Origin: Oopsacas minuta
Taxonomy: Eukaryota; Porifera; Hexactinellida; Lyssacinosida; Leucopsacidae
Length of the DNA: 64,000 bases
Assembly: GCA_024704765.1 (NCBI GenBank)
Contig: JAKMXF010000301.1
Location: 1-64,000 of the forward strand
Direction: 5' to 3'
The notes beneath the pieces are model-generated. The model saw only the letters and a program-made list of their open reading frames with translations, had not been told where the DNA came from and ran no database searches. Positions 22,863 to 36,182 of this stretch are shown piece by piece (within the stretch, counting starts at the first letter, position 1; each line of letters begins with the position of its first letter). The translations under genes and the position numbers were made by a program.

Positions 22863-23832
22863 ACGTTTAGGGATTACATATATGTCTGCGGCCTACATTT
22901 TCGACTAGCCGACAAATAAGGAATTATGGCCTATATAAGGATAAGGACTATATAAGTTTTATAAGGAACATAAAATGATTATTAAAAGGAATGTTATATT
23001 GCTACACTAGAGAAATTATCTACATATATGTGCATATCTCTAATGACAACTATAACACTGTGACAAAGTGCCAAATTTTCATTTGTTTTTATCTGTAATT
23101 CTTTTCTTCGTCCTAAAATCATTAAAGCTCCATTTCCTATTATTAGAGGGGCGGCCTTTGGATCGAACACGTCTAGGATTGAGGATTGTTGCGATACTTG
23201 GAATAATTGCTCCACTTTCCTGTGGTATAGGTTTTAGCAATTGCTCATAAGCGAAAAAGCTGAATGGTCAAGTGATGCAAGATGAGCAATGTTTATAAAT
23301 TCTGTTATTAGCATGTTATACATTTGTTAGGATAGGATTATTTTGATCATTATTTTCTTGTAATTCTATTACATTGTGACTCCCAATGCTATAGATATTG
23401 GAATTGTGATCTGCTTGATTCTCTATCTATTACGAGACGATATATTAATAGTTGAAAGAAGACAAGGACACAACGTTAATAATTTGGCGACTCATTACGT
23501 AATTCTGATATAACCGAGTGCGGTTGCAAGAATATCTGTGCTGTATCGAATGGCTGCTTAACTTCCAGAAATCGACAATATCTTTGTCGTGTATGTTATT
23601 TTCTCGTGATGATAAACAATAAGCATGTCACGACATGCTAAACCCCATGAAGATGGGAATAAATATTTGCAAGATGTCAACTTTGTCTTACAGCTGGACT
23701 TTGCAAAAATCTTCGATAACCCGAGGTCCAAAGATGTTAATTTCTCCTTATTGGTACCTCCCGAAAATCCTTCTCTTTCAACTAGAATAAAGACAAAATA
23801 CGTATTTGAATTAGCATAAATTAATATACGTA

Positions 23833-24229
23833 CACTCGAATCTCTTATCTGGACTCCGATACCCGGGTACCTCCCTCAACCGGGCGCCACTTTTCCAAAA
23901 GGATTGAAATTAATTCGACCGTTTTCCATTTTCAGTAAATATTCCTTATAGTAAAGCTGTTTTACACGTACGTCATATTTAACACGTTTCTTTATAACTA
24001 AAATACATCATAACAGCTATATCCCTCCATATCGATATTTATCCCTTTGACTATAATTGGATCCAGAGTTGGAATCGGGGTCTGGTTTCTCGGGTCGGGT
24101 TCTGAAAGTGGACCCGATTCCAACTGATTGGCTCAGCCATAGTGTTAATGTTATTTCTCAGATTCGGGCAAATTCTGACTTCCGGGCACCTTACGGTCCT
24201 ATACTACCCAGATAAGAGAGGTTCCAGTG
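23833..24229. mobile_element. TA-flanked Tigger-like MITE (397 bp)
   Basis: Left end cactcgaatctcttatctgg follows TA (23831-23832). The right end, inverted, reads cactggaacctctcttatct and is followed by TA (24230-24231). It is non-coding, with an interior richer in GC. It lies inside the larger foldback element. Confidence 0.65.
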
Positions 24230-24348
24230 TACTATATTATTGCAACTTCTTCCTTACCTGAGTCTCTGACAATAGAGTTAACTTCACAAATCTTTTCTTC
24301 GCCAACGTTAAATATGGTATCAACACTATATTGCATGCACTGATCAAT

Positions 24349-24796
24349 TTATGCTTTTACAATCGCCAGTGCAAATGGTGTTAACTTAAGGTTTCGTTCT
24401 ATCGGATGTTTAGATGAGTATGTAGCCATTTTAAGCGCTAACCGTACATGTCCTTCATTTTGTCCTGAAAGGGAAAGTGTCTTCCTATTTTCATCAATTT
24501 TATTCGCGAGATGTGTAAGAATATGTACATTTAAAAACAGTTTGATCGTTGAGTGAATGGATTCTGAACGTTGTATGGAATGGGCACCAAACGTGAGGTA
24601 TTTCCAGGTCCATTGTGATGCCATTAAATTCTCTTGCCATATAATACACGTAAAAAGTTGAGCAGAATGTAATCATTTCAGTTGGATGTTCGATTTCATT
24701 GTATCCAGTTAGAAAACATGAATTCAAATCGAGGAAATAATTTTGTGAAGCTATAGCTGCAAAATAGTCATCGGATTGATCGCTTGGTTCAGCCAT
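24349..24796 (-). pseudogene. Remnant of a MULE-type transposase
   Basis: Two overlapping minus-strand frames (24796-24500 and 24624-24349) encode a diagnostic block WTWKYLTFGAHSIQRSESIHS. The Gln-Arg-Ser/Val-Glu-Ser core is the usual context of the last catalytic Glu in MULE/FAR1-type transposases. The upstream catalytic Asp motifs were not found, so this is a C-terminal piece. It sits in the interior of a long-inverted-repeat element, the expected architecture for a MULE. Confidence 0.5.
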
Positions 24797-25212
24797 GATA
24801 AATAGCTACGTTGTTTAATTGGCACAAATATACTGCATATTATCCGTAGATGGTAGGACTGAGTTACTGTGTCTCAATCAGAAAATGACCTTTTTGAACC
24901 CGAAATTCAACCAAATTTACCCAAAAATTGACAAATTTCAGCTCTTTTCGGATTCACAAATCTCCAAATAGACTTAGGCCGTGTACAGTTTTAATACATT
25001 AAGTATAATACGTAAACTTGTCAATTTGGGGCATATTAGACGTACAAAATCGCTTAACATGATAAAATGTGAATCATTCAATGTTGTTGGGACAAAAACT
25101 ATCATATAAATTAAAATAAGTGCAACAATATTTTCATACCTTTGTATGTTGGAAATATACTTTTTACCCTTCAGCATTACCACGATATTGATTAATAGGA
25201 AGTTAGAAAAAT

Positions 25213-25310
25213 TCCTTATATGTCGGCTAAACCCTTATTTGTCGGTTTAATCCTTATTTGTCGGTTAAATCCTTATTTGTCGGCCATAATTCCTTATTTT
25301 TCGGCTAGCC
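25213..25310. repeat. About 20-bp degenerate tandem repeat, five units
   Basis: Five variants of ccttatttgtcggttaaat follow each other with unit lengths of 18-21 bp. They form the inner part of the right terminal repeat of the foldback element. The left arm carries only a decayed version (about 22900-22960). Confidence 0.75.
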
Positions 25311-25474
25311 GACAATGTAGGCCGCCGACATATAAGTACTTCCATACATTTATTCGGACTACAATGAACGAATTTTCAATTATCGTGAAAAATATTATTG
25401 CTCATCACATTTAATAGACTTCAAGTAACCCATGGTTACAAATAGTATCAAGGCCTTATATAACGAAGGTCACT

Positions 25475-25965
25475 CCTGACTAAATTTCTGATAATATTTT
25501 CATTACAAATTTATGGCCACATTTTGCTCATTAAATAGATATGGCTAAGATATATTCAATTCCTAATTCGAGAAACTAAATTATATCGAACAATTCTGAT
25601 GGCATATTTGAATTCTACCAGTCTGTGTTACTCCATTATGATATTTAGAATTGTGTAGAGCATTTTTCGTTTCATTTTTATCATTTAAATATTTGTGCCA
25701 CATGTAGCAGAGGTAGCACATCATTAGCATATTGGCACCAGAATGAAATACAGTAAAAATCCTTTTGATATTCTCTAAACTGACCTGCAAATATTTGTCT
25801 GGTTGAAAATATTTCAATTATTGCAACATTTTTAATCACATACGAAGTGGTGCAATCATATTTGATATGCATCACTTGTGGCAAAAATATGAAAAATGCT
25901 GATAGTAAATAATATGGGCAGCAAACTTTCGAAATCTTATACTGGAGTGACACAGACCTGTATAA
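25475..25965. other. Non-coding interval
   Basis: No supported gene or repeat between the foldback element and the hAT element. Confidence 0.45.
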
Positions 25966-25973
25966 GTCAAACA

Positions 25974-28544
25974 TAGGGTTCTCGCCAGGATTATGTAATA
26001 GGGGGTGCACCGTACACACTCTGTTCACAATACGCGTTAAAATGCACCCTTAAGGAATGAAGATGTATACTGCCCGTTTTTTGGGTGAATTTATGACATC
26101 GAATTACTAGGCTATTATACGGTATCACGGGATAATTCTACTAGAAAAAGAACTTTCTTAATTAGGGTAGTGCGACTGTTTTAGATTATTTAACTGCGTG
26201 ATTTAGAGCTGAATCCTGATATGCCGCTAAAAAAGCTCAAGCTTTCTGAGGGCCAACAAAGATTGGGGCATGAATTTCTTCACATCACAAGAATCTATCG
26301 AGCCGAACTCTGATACTGATCGTCCCTGCTCTGAGTCATCTTCTTTTGTAAAATTGGATGCGGGTTCTTTCGGTGAGTCTGAGTCCTCTGGCTCAAGACG
26401 TGGTACTACAACTTCCTGGAGATCGTTTGGAGAGTCGAAATGGCGTGATGTTTATCCGTAGTTATTGTTGAAAGAAGATGGCCATTACTGTCAGTAATGT
26501 ATCCACAATAAACATGAAGTTCGAAGCCGTTCGGGAGTGTTTATTACTATGCCATTTACAGGAAACAGACCTGACAAACTTGGGAGACATGAGTCGTGCA
26601 AAGCTCACGCAGATAGTCAGATGGTTTATCAGGAGTGGAAGACAGAGTAGCAAATAAATCTACTGTAATAAGCATGGTGGAAAGAAGAAACACACTGACA
26701 GTAGACGAATTTGCCTTCTGTCATGCTATGCGTTGCATGTACTATCTCAACAAACATGAAATAGCCCACACCACAAATTTTTCAGATCTGAGAGTGCTGT
26801 GTATACTACTAGGTAACAAGAGTCTATCAGTGCTGAAACAATCTGGCAATACAAACTATGAATCCGAGCAGATAATGGGAGAAATAGTTGAAGTGATAGG
26901 CATAACTCTAGAGGAGGAGATTCTCAGTGAAGTAAATAAATCGCGTTTTTATTCTATCATCCTTGTGAGGCTACAGATATATCTGTGACTAAACAGCTTG
27001 GTATTAGTATTCAGTATCTGGATAATAATGCAGTTGTTCGCACCAGGAATCTAAAATTGCTAGAAATCATCCATGGAACAGCAGATGTAATTACAGAAGC
27101 CGTGATTTCCTACCTAACCTCTAAAGCACCAGTTACACTTGATATTAGCAAGCTAGCAGGTGGTGTTACTGATGGAGCCTCAGTTATGGTGGGATGTGAA
27201 CATGGTGTGGTGACTAGAATCAAGCAAGTAGTACCTACATTCATCGCTACACACTGTAGTGCACATAGGTTATCTCTTGCAACCTGTGATGCTTGTAATG
27301 CATCTACAATCATCCAAAGATTCCAGCGAATTCTGAATCAAATCTATGTCTTTTTTTCAGGGAGTCTGTGCGTACTTCAGAATTTGTGAGATGCAAAAGG
27401 CACTGAATGAACCTCATTTGAAGTTACAACGCCCTACAGAGACAAGGTAGCTGTCACATCAAGGTGTAATAGATGCTCTTCGAAGAACCATAAAGGCTGT
27501 ATATGCAACGTTATAGCATGAGGCTGCTGAGGGAGAAGCAACTGCCCATGGGCTTTGCAATGAAATTGTAAACCCTACATTCATTGCATCACTACTGCTT
27601 CTCTCAAACATTCTTGCTATACTGGGGAACCTTTCTCGAACATTCCAGCTAGCACAACTCAATTTACTTGCTGTGGAGCAGTTAGTTGAGGATGCTAAAG
27701 TAGCATTATGTGTGATTAAAGAAAATCCTCTACGTGGTGGATATATGATGGGCCTAGAAGCAACAATGAAAGAAATTGAAGTTACTACTCCACTTGAAGA
27801 AACTAGCTTTATTAAGAATGCCAAATCATACATTGGTGCCATCATAACTAATTTAGAGGATAGGTTTCTTCAAGTTAGAACACTCACGCTGCTTGGATAC
27901 TTTGATCCACGAAATGTCCAATCTGCTACTCAAGTTAACATGTTGGAGATTGGAGATACATTACAGATCGACGGGCATAAACTTTGGCAAGAGTACACAG
28001 GATACAAGTCGTTTGTTCAAAGCTTGCCAATGCCTTGGAGTATGGAGTTAGCTGCTCATGTTATGCATTCCCTACCAAACAGAGAAACGATGGCAGTAGC
28101 ATATCCACTAATTTCAAACATTTTGGGACGTATTGCAGTATTACCTGCATCGAGTGCGCAGGTTGAAATACTTTTTTCTACTATGAAAAGGATTAAATCT
28201 GCACAGAGAAACCGTTTGAAATCTAAAACATTGGATCACCTTATGCGAATTTCTATTGAAGGTCCCTCTATCCAAAACTGGGACCCATACTCAGCTCTAA
28301 GGAAGTGGGAATCTATGGGTAATAGGCGAATACAGATTTCTCGATCTCATGATTCTCATCATTCGCATACTAGTGACTCTGAATACTGAATTAATACTAT
28401 TATCTTATTATCATATTATCATTTAGAATTTTCATAAATATCCAATGTATAATTTATAGTGGAATACTATATTGGGTATATTAGGTGTGTTGTACACAAT
28501 AGAGGGGTACTGCGCCTCCCCAAAAAGGCTTAGCGAGAACACTG
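25974..28544. mobile_element. hAT transposon (ZNF862-like transposase), old copy
   Basis: Left end tagggttctcgcca and right end (inverted) cagtgttctcgctaag resemble each other and lie at the expected distance from the transposase. The 8-bp flanks gtcaaaca (25966-25973) and gttgaaca (28545-28552) agree at 6 of 8 positions, as expected for an aged hAT target duplication. Confidence 0.65.
26635..28389 (+). pseudogene. hAT transposase, ZNF862-like, broken
   Basis: Plus-strand frames 26635-26988, 26985-27389 and 27673-28389 are consecutive parts of one hAT transposase. Visible are a DUF4371-like N-terminal part, ITDG-type motif GGVTDGASVMVG, the conserved ATHCSAHRLSLA block, and the C-terminal hAT dimerisation region ASSAQVEILFSTMKRIKSAQR. 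Coding sequence between 27389 and 27673 continues in other frames with in-frame stops (for example at 27449). At least three breaks make it non-functional. Similar proteins in animals are ZNF862/C17orf113-like domesticated or active hATs. Confidence 0.8.
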
Positions 28545-31500
28545 GTTGAACATGCTATCAGAATCTCATTTGAGTTTTGTGCACTTAGCAATTGAATATG
28601 TGATTTGCTCATTATCTATTAAGTGAGCTAAGTGTGGCTAGAAACATCTAATCATACTAATATTCATGGATTAGGTCGGGATAATGTTTACTAAGACAGT
28701 CATATAGTTCTTACATGTATATTATGGTATGGATAATACAAATCTTCCGTCTAGCCAGGATATGTAATTGTACATTAAGTTGTGTTGAAATAATTAGGCT
28801 CGTTTAGTGTTGATAAAATTGACACCATTCTTTAAATTTTCTCATCAAACCCCACCAAAATCTTTGGATATCTTTCGTATCTACTACTTCCCCAGGTTCC
28901 CGGTCCTAAGTGTGATGTGAAAACTGAAAAAGTGATGGCTACGTAATTAGAAGTCAGCTCTGATAGTGAGATTGTTGATTGTGAATCTGGAGAATTTATC
29001 TCGAAATAATAGAATACGATATTTTGTGTATGTTACTGATTCGATCCATGGAATGTCATTATTCAGTAATTGGACGAATTTATGTTCTAAGTTCCATTAT
29101 GCAACGCGTGTTTTGAAGACTATTATTGGCCGAAAGGGATCATAGCCGTAAGATAAAGATTTTCTTTCGAGTTAGAGCAGAGTATAAGTTACCTGATTCT
29201 ACAGCTAGTGCATAAGTATTTATATTGAGGAAAAGATTTTTTAGATCGAGTAATAGCGAAGTTTTATTTAGAAGTATTCCTTTCAACACAGCATACAGAT
29301 TGTACAAGTGCTTATAGTCGTTAATCTATCTTAAAGCGAGCGCAGAAATATGGAAGGTTTAGATAATTTTTCAGTGAGGATAGTATTTAATAAGTAATTC
29401 AATGATTCTGACAAACAGGATAATTTTATTCAGCAATTAAATTATAATCCGCGGAATGTTTAAGGAAAGTTATATACTAAATGAAATCTGCTACTAGGTT
29501 TTCTAATTGACACATAGAAGATGTAGCAGCTACTCATCAGTACTTCCCTCATCTACTCCCTGATTCTCCTTTTCCAGGATATGTTTAGTAATTCGTGTAA
29601 GATCAATTTGTAAACATATCACATATATAATTCTAAACAATAGAACTCTTATGATTATTTAAGGGCCATTCTGTGTGAATCGTATAAAATCATTTGTAGA
29701 GCATATCTATACTATACTATAAGGTTAAAGCCTATTATTAGATATTTGAATAATACTATACTAGTAGAAAATATTCTATCACTAGACTTTGATTTTAACT
29801 AATATATAATTTTTACTGTACTGACAATACTTTATTATAGTGTCCCATTATTGAAATGGGTGCCTATATTATTCTGTGCCCGACTATTCTTTAGTATAGT
29901 GTCCCAGTATTGAAATGGTTGCCTATATTATTATTATTGTTTTGTCCGTGAAAGCCCTGTACACAAAACTGGATAAAATTATAGTGATATATGGTGTGAG
30001 AACTATTGAAGATATTCGTTAGGTGTGCTTCTTCCCTTTGCTGATCAATCGGACACCAAGTGTCACTCTTCACACTTTTGTCTGGGCTCTAGCAAAAAAT
30101 TATGAAAGGTGCCAACTTTTTACACCTTTCGAAAGAGAAAAAACTCTTCTAGAATTTTTATATTTTTATTTGGTTTAGTTTTTTGCCTGAAAGTAAATGA
30201 AAATGTTCATTATATAGCAATATATCATCGGTAATCATTATATTGTTTTAGATGTTAAATAATTATTAGGTAAACAAAGGTAGTTCTTGTGCTGTATATA
30301 ATATGGATTATTGAATATCTAAATATAACGGTAGCTTAAGTATTTATATTATATTTATGAATAAAACATTTTTCATATTAACTATGGATCATTTAAAAGA
30401 TATGTATTTCCCGGAATATAAACGTTTGAATAATCGTAGAAGATTGTTCCCAACAGCATAAGGGGGTAATTCAATATGCTGATTTCAAATTTCACACTCG
30501 TGAATTATACCGATCAAATCTTCCTCAGTATTCCTTTCTAAGTTAACTGATAATTATTGTAAACAAATTGAACATCATATGGACTGGATAATCGCAGTAA
30601 ATTGTCAATATATTGTGTGATGGATTTGAAATCCTCGCTTCGCTCGGAAAGAATATAAAATTACAACCTGTGCCTACAGTTTAATCTATGTAATCTTTAA
30701 AAGTGGCAACATGTGTAATGAGATTAAAACTAACCTCTCATGGTGCATCCAATTAATAGTGCCACTTTTTTAATTGCTATTTTGAAATTCGTCATATTTT
30801 GAATTAATTTTCCTTGATTTTTTCACCAATGTTCATTCTATCTCCTTACTTTTGAATGAATTAAAGTATTCTATGTAATATACTAGAATCTCCTAACAAT
30901 GCAGACCAACTTTGCTTTCGACTTCACCCACCTAGTGTATATATTGATTGATATACATTCTACAAAAGTCAATATACTTTGCCACCTACTCCACGGCCCC
31001 TCAAAAATCAAAGATTTTCAAAAGATTCGATCCTCGTCAGAGCCGGATTAGACTCAACAGTGGACCTACATGTACAGTAATCAAATGGATAACAGATGTT
31101 GTATGTTGTTAGTATAAATTTACATAGTTTCTAGATACAATTTCAAAAAAGAAAACTTGCTAATGATATTTTGGAAGACATCGTGTTGGTTGCGTCATTT
31201 CATTGAACATTATAGTAAGTACATGTAAGTGTATTTTTCATATTTTGCACAAAGAACTGGTCTAGAACCAATCTTTCTTTCTGAAAATATTATTTATGCA
31301 GGGTCTACAGGTGGTCCTCAAAATCTCAAATTCAATTAAAGTCAGGACGATTGATGCATTAATAGAAATTATTCTGAGAGTCTTTATTATTATACTGCTA
31401 TTATCATCGGTCTCTCTCTCCGTCTGTTTGTCCGTTGCCAAGGGTATTATTTGTGGAATGATGTATTGAATTCTAAATTCTCAATTCTGAGATGTCGCAT

Positions 31501-32805
31501 AGTTAATCATTTATCGGGGCTTCCAGAAGTTAACAGAATTCAATAAATTAGACTATAAATATAGAATATGTTGAATAAGATCTTACACTATCAATGAATC
31601 ATGTAAATTAATTTGATATTTTTATGAATATATGGTAAACAAATTTCTAAGTTTTGGAAACTTTGTTTCAACGGTTTTGTAAGTATTAGTATGTAGACCT
31701 ATTTAAGCACAATAGTTACGTAACTTCCAGTTTGGCAACACAATATTGAAGGGGTCGGGTTGGATATGGCATTGCTCCGGGTCACGGACTTGTATGGGGC
31801 CTTTCGCCAAGGTGTAATTGGCTTGTTGGCCATTACGGCCCTGATCCTCGTAATGAATATTTTATGGAAATAGGTAATATTTGTATTACCTCTGTTGAAT
31901 ATACCTGTATATTGTTTGAATCACATATAGAATTCAATAGTATTCTAGTCTATTAGCCTTAGATAGATATTTACCGAAACTGACTCCAGGTGTCCCTAAA
32001 TGACCTTTATCACCTGAGACTAGCTATCCTGGCTGCCAAGAGTCAGTAGGAGTGAAAACTAATCATAATCAGTACTAAAGGAACCCATATACACAAAAAG
32101 TGAAAGATGAGACAAAATCCAAAGCAAGGGTTGAGTAGCCTTAAGATCGCCTATCAATTTCCTTAAATGTTAATATTGTTTGCATCCGTGTACAGCTCAC
32201 GTAGTGTATAGGATCAGTTACAATTAAAGAATGTTATAAAATTGATAAAAAGATCAATATAATAGTAATGCATGCTTTTTGGGTCAACATTAAATTGTAA
32301 AAGTTGTATGAAATTGACAGTTTTTCTGAATAATTTATGATTATTTTGTTTGGAAAAATTATCAATTGAGGATTAGAACAAATTTCCAGAATTCGACATG
32401 TTTGTTAAGGGTACTATAAAAATATCTAATTAAATACGAAAGAATTTTAGGGTGAATGAACTATAAAATTTAATGCTGTAACTTACAGGCAAATACAACC
32501 TTTGGTTGGTATTTTGAAAAGATTTATGAGAATAAAATATCCTTGATATTGGAGTTAGTGCATTGAAACCTAGCGCAAGTAAAAGAAAATAGTACTGTTA
32601 CTATCCTGGAATAATTGATTTATATTGACATATTGTATGCCATTATTACCTTTATGGAGTAGAATACTTTTCTGCCTAAAAAATACAGGTAATATTTTAG
32701 CAGACAGCAACCCTAGTCTTGAAAATTGGTTCAGAAAAGTGAAGCCCAGCAATTATACTTCTAAACAAGATTGACAGCAGCTGATTTCATTGTATCAATA
32801 TATTA
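28545..32805. other. Long gene-poor AT-rich interval
   Basis: No supported gene. Seen inside: a dispersed repeat at 28609-28740 that recurs diverged at 49415-49565; a local duplication of a tagtgtccca..ttgaaatgg..gcctatatta block at about 29838-29875 and 29896-29934; and a short GC-richer island at 31730-31865. That island has a CAG acceptor-like border at about 31730 and one open plus-strand frame ending in a hydrophobic stretch (GLLAITALILVMNILW) before a stop. I do not recognise that frame; it may be a terminal exon, a repeat, or chance. Confidence 0.4.
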
Positions 32806-33900
32806 CAAGGGTTGTTCATTAAATAATGAGACTAAATTGTATATATATTGATTTAAACCAAAAGCTATAAATAGTCCGTGTCATATTCCCTATTTAACTC
32901 TATACATCTTAACCATCGTCTCGGTAGCTTTTCTTGCCCAGTGGTATATAATTCTTTAGGGGTGCCTATTTGGCTCGAATTGGACTCTTCATCTCTCCGA
33001 ATAACCTGTACTCGCTGTGAACCACATCTGTACTATAAGGAGGTGAGGGAGGCATTCGAAACCTAGGTCGTGAATTGCATCCATTGTTTTGGAGCTTACA
33101 TGGGGCATTGTCTGGTCATATTGGAGTAGCACGCCAAATGTGAACTTGCCTCGCCTCTCATGCTTAATATCTTTGCCCAATTGCTTAAATTCTTCGATGT
33201 AGTAATTACTGTTGATGGTGATCTTCTCTGGTAACCGATCAAGAAGTAGAATCCCTTTCATATCGCAGAATACCCTGACAATCCTCTTTCCAGCTGATCC
33301 TTCACTTTCATGGGTACAGGTACATGGCGCCTTTTCCATTGTTTCAATTGACTTTTACTTCTGGTTCATAATAATGAAACGAGGACTCATCACCTGTTAC
33401 GATAAAATCCGAAAAGTTAATATCTTGTACATTGACACCAATTTCTTGCTAGTTTTAACTTACTCGCGTTTTTGTTCATTTGAAAGAAGTTACGGGACCC
33501 ATTGCGCAGCAACCTTCGACATTTTAGATCTTCCGGTATAATCGAGTGTAGTGTGGTTATGAGATTACCTACACTTTCTTCTAAATCTCGAAAAGTTATT
33601 CGCCTATACCTATCCAACATCCTATGAACTAAGTCAATTTGTTTACAGTTCCGGAAGTGGTCGGACGACCTCGGCGGACATCACCATGGAGGTCCTCATT
33701 ACAATTTTCAAATCCTTTGATCTACTTGAATATGGTGGATTTTGAAGGCCATTTATAGCCGAAACTATTGTATATTTCATTAAGAATATGCGAGCCTGTA
33801 TTCCGTTTTTCCATACGAACAAAATTTTCTAACGTTTCCCATCGTTGCCAACATCCATTACTTGAAAGAGTACTCATCACGATTATCGTTGGAATTTGAA
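32806..33900 (-). mobile_element. mariner element, transposase degraded
   Basis: The 3' end starts caagggttgttcattaaat after TA (32804-32805). Minus-strand frames carry mariner pieces in order: TLENFVRMEKRN and ILNEIYNSFG (33.8-33.75 kb), DVRRGRPTTS (33.69 kb), MLDRYRRITFRDLEES (33.6 kb), TGDESSFHYYEPE (33.38 kb), VFCDMKGILLLDRLP and INSNYYIEEFKQL (33.3-33.2 kb), and SSKTMDAIHDLGFECLPH (33.1-33.0 kb). The expected YSPDLAPSDFWLF motif after FECLPH is lost through a frame change. This is the SETMAR-like branch of mariner. Multiple frame breaks make it inactive; the 5' terminal repeat was not found. Confidence 0.8.
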
Positions 33901-34194
33901 AAAAACATAGAGCTATTATGAGAATGCGCATTATACATAAGATTGCCAATATAACAACTCTTGTAATGTAATAGTAGACATATAACAGCAATAAATACGT
34001 GGATACTGAAATCGATACATTAGTATCCTACCTTAATAGATGATCCTTGTAAATGTAGATAGGATTGCTGCATTCAAATTTTCTTATATGTATGCATTAG
34101 CAAACAAAGTATTTATAACACGAAAATTGCAATTAGAAAATGAAGAAAATTGTAAGGAAAACCAACAAACAATCGAGAAAAAAATACCAGTTAT

Positions 34195-35845
34195 GTGTTT
34201 CAATACCTGAGAAGTCCAAATATTAGTTTACCAGGTAAGGGAGTATATATATTTACATTTGTAGACCTTATAGAATTGAGTAATATAGATCACAAATTAC
34301 CCAGTTTCCGACCCTTTACATATGATGGACGAAAAAAATTTGTTAAATATATTGTTGATAGTAAATCGATGCTGAAAACTAGATTTGACATCATCCAAAA
34401 TCGAATGAACGAACACATTTCAACATGTTGTTGATAGGTAGACTTTTCTATGTTATTGATATGTGAATGGAAATTCACAAAACTGTCGATAGTGCGAATT
34501 GATTTTCAGTTTGTTGAATATGTCGAAATTATGGCTCTCTCGCTGGATCCAAACATGTTACGTATTTTGGGACTTAGTGCATTTTCAGGTATTTAACAGG
34601 TATAGAATGGCAATTTGTAAACATTACAAATTCACCCCTAGACCGATATAATGCTACAAGTAGCTACTTATTTGAATACTCATTTGGTCTTTGAAAACGC
34701 TTCACTTTGATAAAATGGATTACCAATTGGATAGTTATCGCCTGAGTAAAGGTAGAATGTTTGCAACTTCTGATGGATTCAAGCATAGTGGGCTAATAGG
34801 TTGAATTTGGTATATTTTTGACATGCTTAGATTGTTTAGATTTCATCATCATTATTTTCAGAATGCATTGTTTCCTAGAAATCCTAATTTTTGTGCTAGT
34901 GAGTCTTCAACTCATTGAGTTATGCTAAATACTTAAGAATGTAAATAATCAATTTTCGAAGATGCTAATTGTGGTTTCATATTCAATTCTATGTAATCAT
35001 TTATATCTTATTTTACCAACCGATTACTTAAATATTTTCCAAACATGGAGACATATTAAATATGTTAATATTCTAAATAGTAAAAATAGCTTCAAAAGTA
35101 GGTTATTTGTAATACAGCAGCTATTGATTGCAATCGAATTCTTGAGAGATATACAATTAGATGATGATCAAATTCGTATCATAGAAGTTGAATTATCATC
35201 AGATTTGGAGGTTGTGATGGGTTTGAGGTAGAAATAATATAGCCACGACTTTCGGTATCCTATTCATATTGAAGCTAAATCACAGAGAAGAATAGGCGGT
35301 AAAAGCTTGCAGACTTTGGGCCTAGTCTGCAAGATACTAAGTCAGCTCCAAACTTTTATACTGTTCTACGGAAATGCAACAAAATATGGCTTAACTGTCA
35401 ATTTAATCTATAATGTGTTGATTGGTCACCAATTAACACAAAATCTATAATAACAAATTAGCAAAATACATAAAAACCATAGTGGAGAAATAAATAACCT
35501 TATTGTTCAACAACACATGTCATCTATCAATTTGTAGTAAATGGCATTATGAATGGAATAAAATTTCCGTTGCAAGTAGCATTTGAGCAAGTAGAATATT
35601 TAATCTGCTTTGGTAAAGAGGATATCATGCCACAGGCCATATTCCTTTGTATTAGGTTGGAGAAGAAACATGCTGGCACAAAGATTCCATGGTTAGCACG
35701 TGGCCGCCCAAAAATGGCCCTAGTTGCATATATGGATCGTACTAGCCGGGGGATCGATAATTTCGAGTGTGAGAAGCAAATCAGTGATATTATCTGGAAA
35801 GAAACAAAGTCTGAGGTCATCCTTATCGCAATATCCGAGATGTGA
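34195..35845 (+). other. Possible multi-exon host gene, unidentified
   Basis: Three plus-strand pieces look exon-like. (1) 34195-34431 encodes PNISLP, then GRKKFVKYIVDSKSML; it contains CAG followed by gtaagg at 34235 and ttgtag at 34259-34264, a possible 30-nt intron that keeps frame. (2) 34510-34588, flanked by ttttcag and gtattt, reads FVEYVEIMALSLDP.. without a stop. (3) About 35030-35229 encodes LLIAIEFLRDIQLDDDQIR, followed by gtagaa. A fourth open stretch 35549-35845 encodes ARGRPKMALVAYMDR and ends at a stop. Phases do not join cleanly by eye, and I recognise no domain. It could be one gene, two genes, or decayed transposon sequence. Confidence 0.3.
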
Positions 35846-36182
35846 TACAAAGCGTTATGACGCTAACGGAATTTGTTGTACAAAAAAAGTAACAAATATG
35901 CTTTTGGATTAGAAAATAATAAGATAACAAAAAAGCTACTGAGTTAAGAAGTATAAATAAATGATATCCAGTGTTTAAACCAAGATATCCCAATCGCTGT
36001 GACCCAAGTGGCAACACTACTAGGTAAATATTCATGAATAATGGAAAATAGATATACAAAAAATATGCAGTCTAGGCCAAATCCAGATAATTATGAAATA
36101 TTACGGAAAATATAACTGGCTGAAAAATATTATGTAAAATCCGAAATTGTGGGCAACTATCATCAAAGAATCATTAAAGACA

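Larger units (their letters stand above)
21930..25473. mobile_element. Foldback-type element with long complex inverted repeats (MULE-like)
   Basis: Left sequence 21930-22060 plus 22862-22960 is inverted at 25473-25210. Both arms share, in order, an agtg..cctt..tatataag block, ccatggattacttgaagtc (left) or its variant, acgataat, and the ctagccgaca/ataaggaattatggcc block. The interior holds a remnant of a MULE-type transposase (24349-24796), a Tigger-like MITE and long non-coding stretches. The left arm is split by a second foldback. The arms are considerably diverged, so the element is old. Borders are estimated to about 20 bp and I see no certain target duplication. Confidence 0.55.

Noticed and set aside
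25213-25310. CRISPR-like array
   Set aside because: Units are contiguous, degenerate and without unique spacers, and belong to a transposon end in a eukaryotic genome. The same holds for the 15-bp units at 37093-37183.
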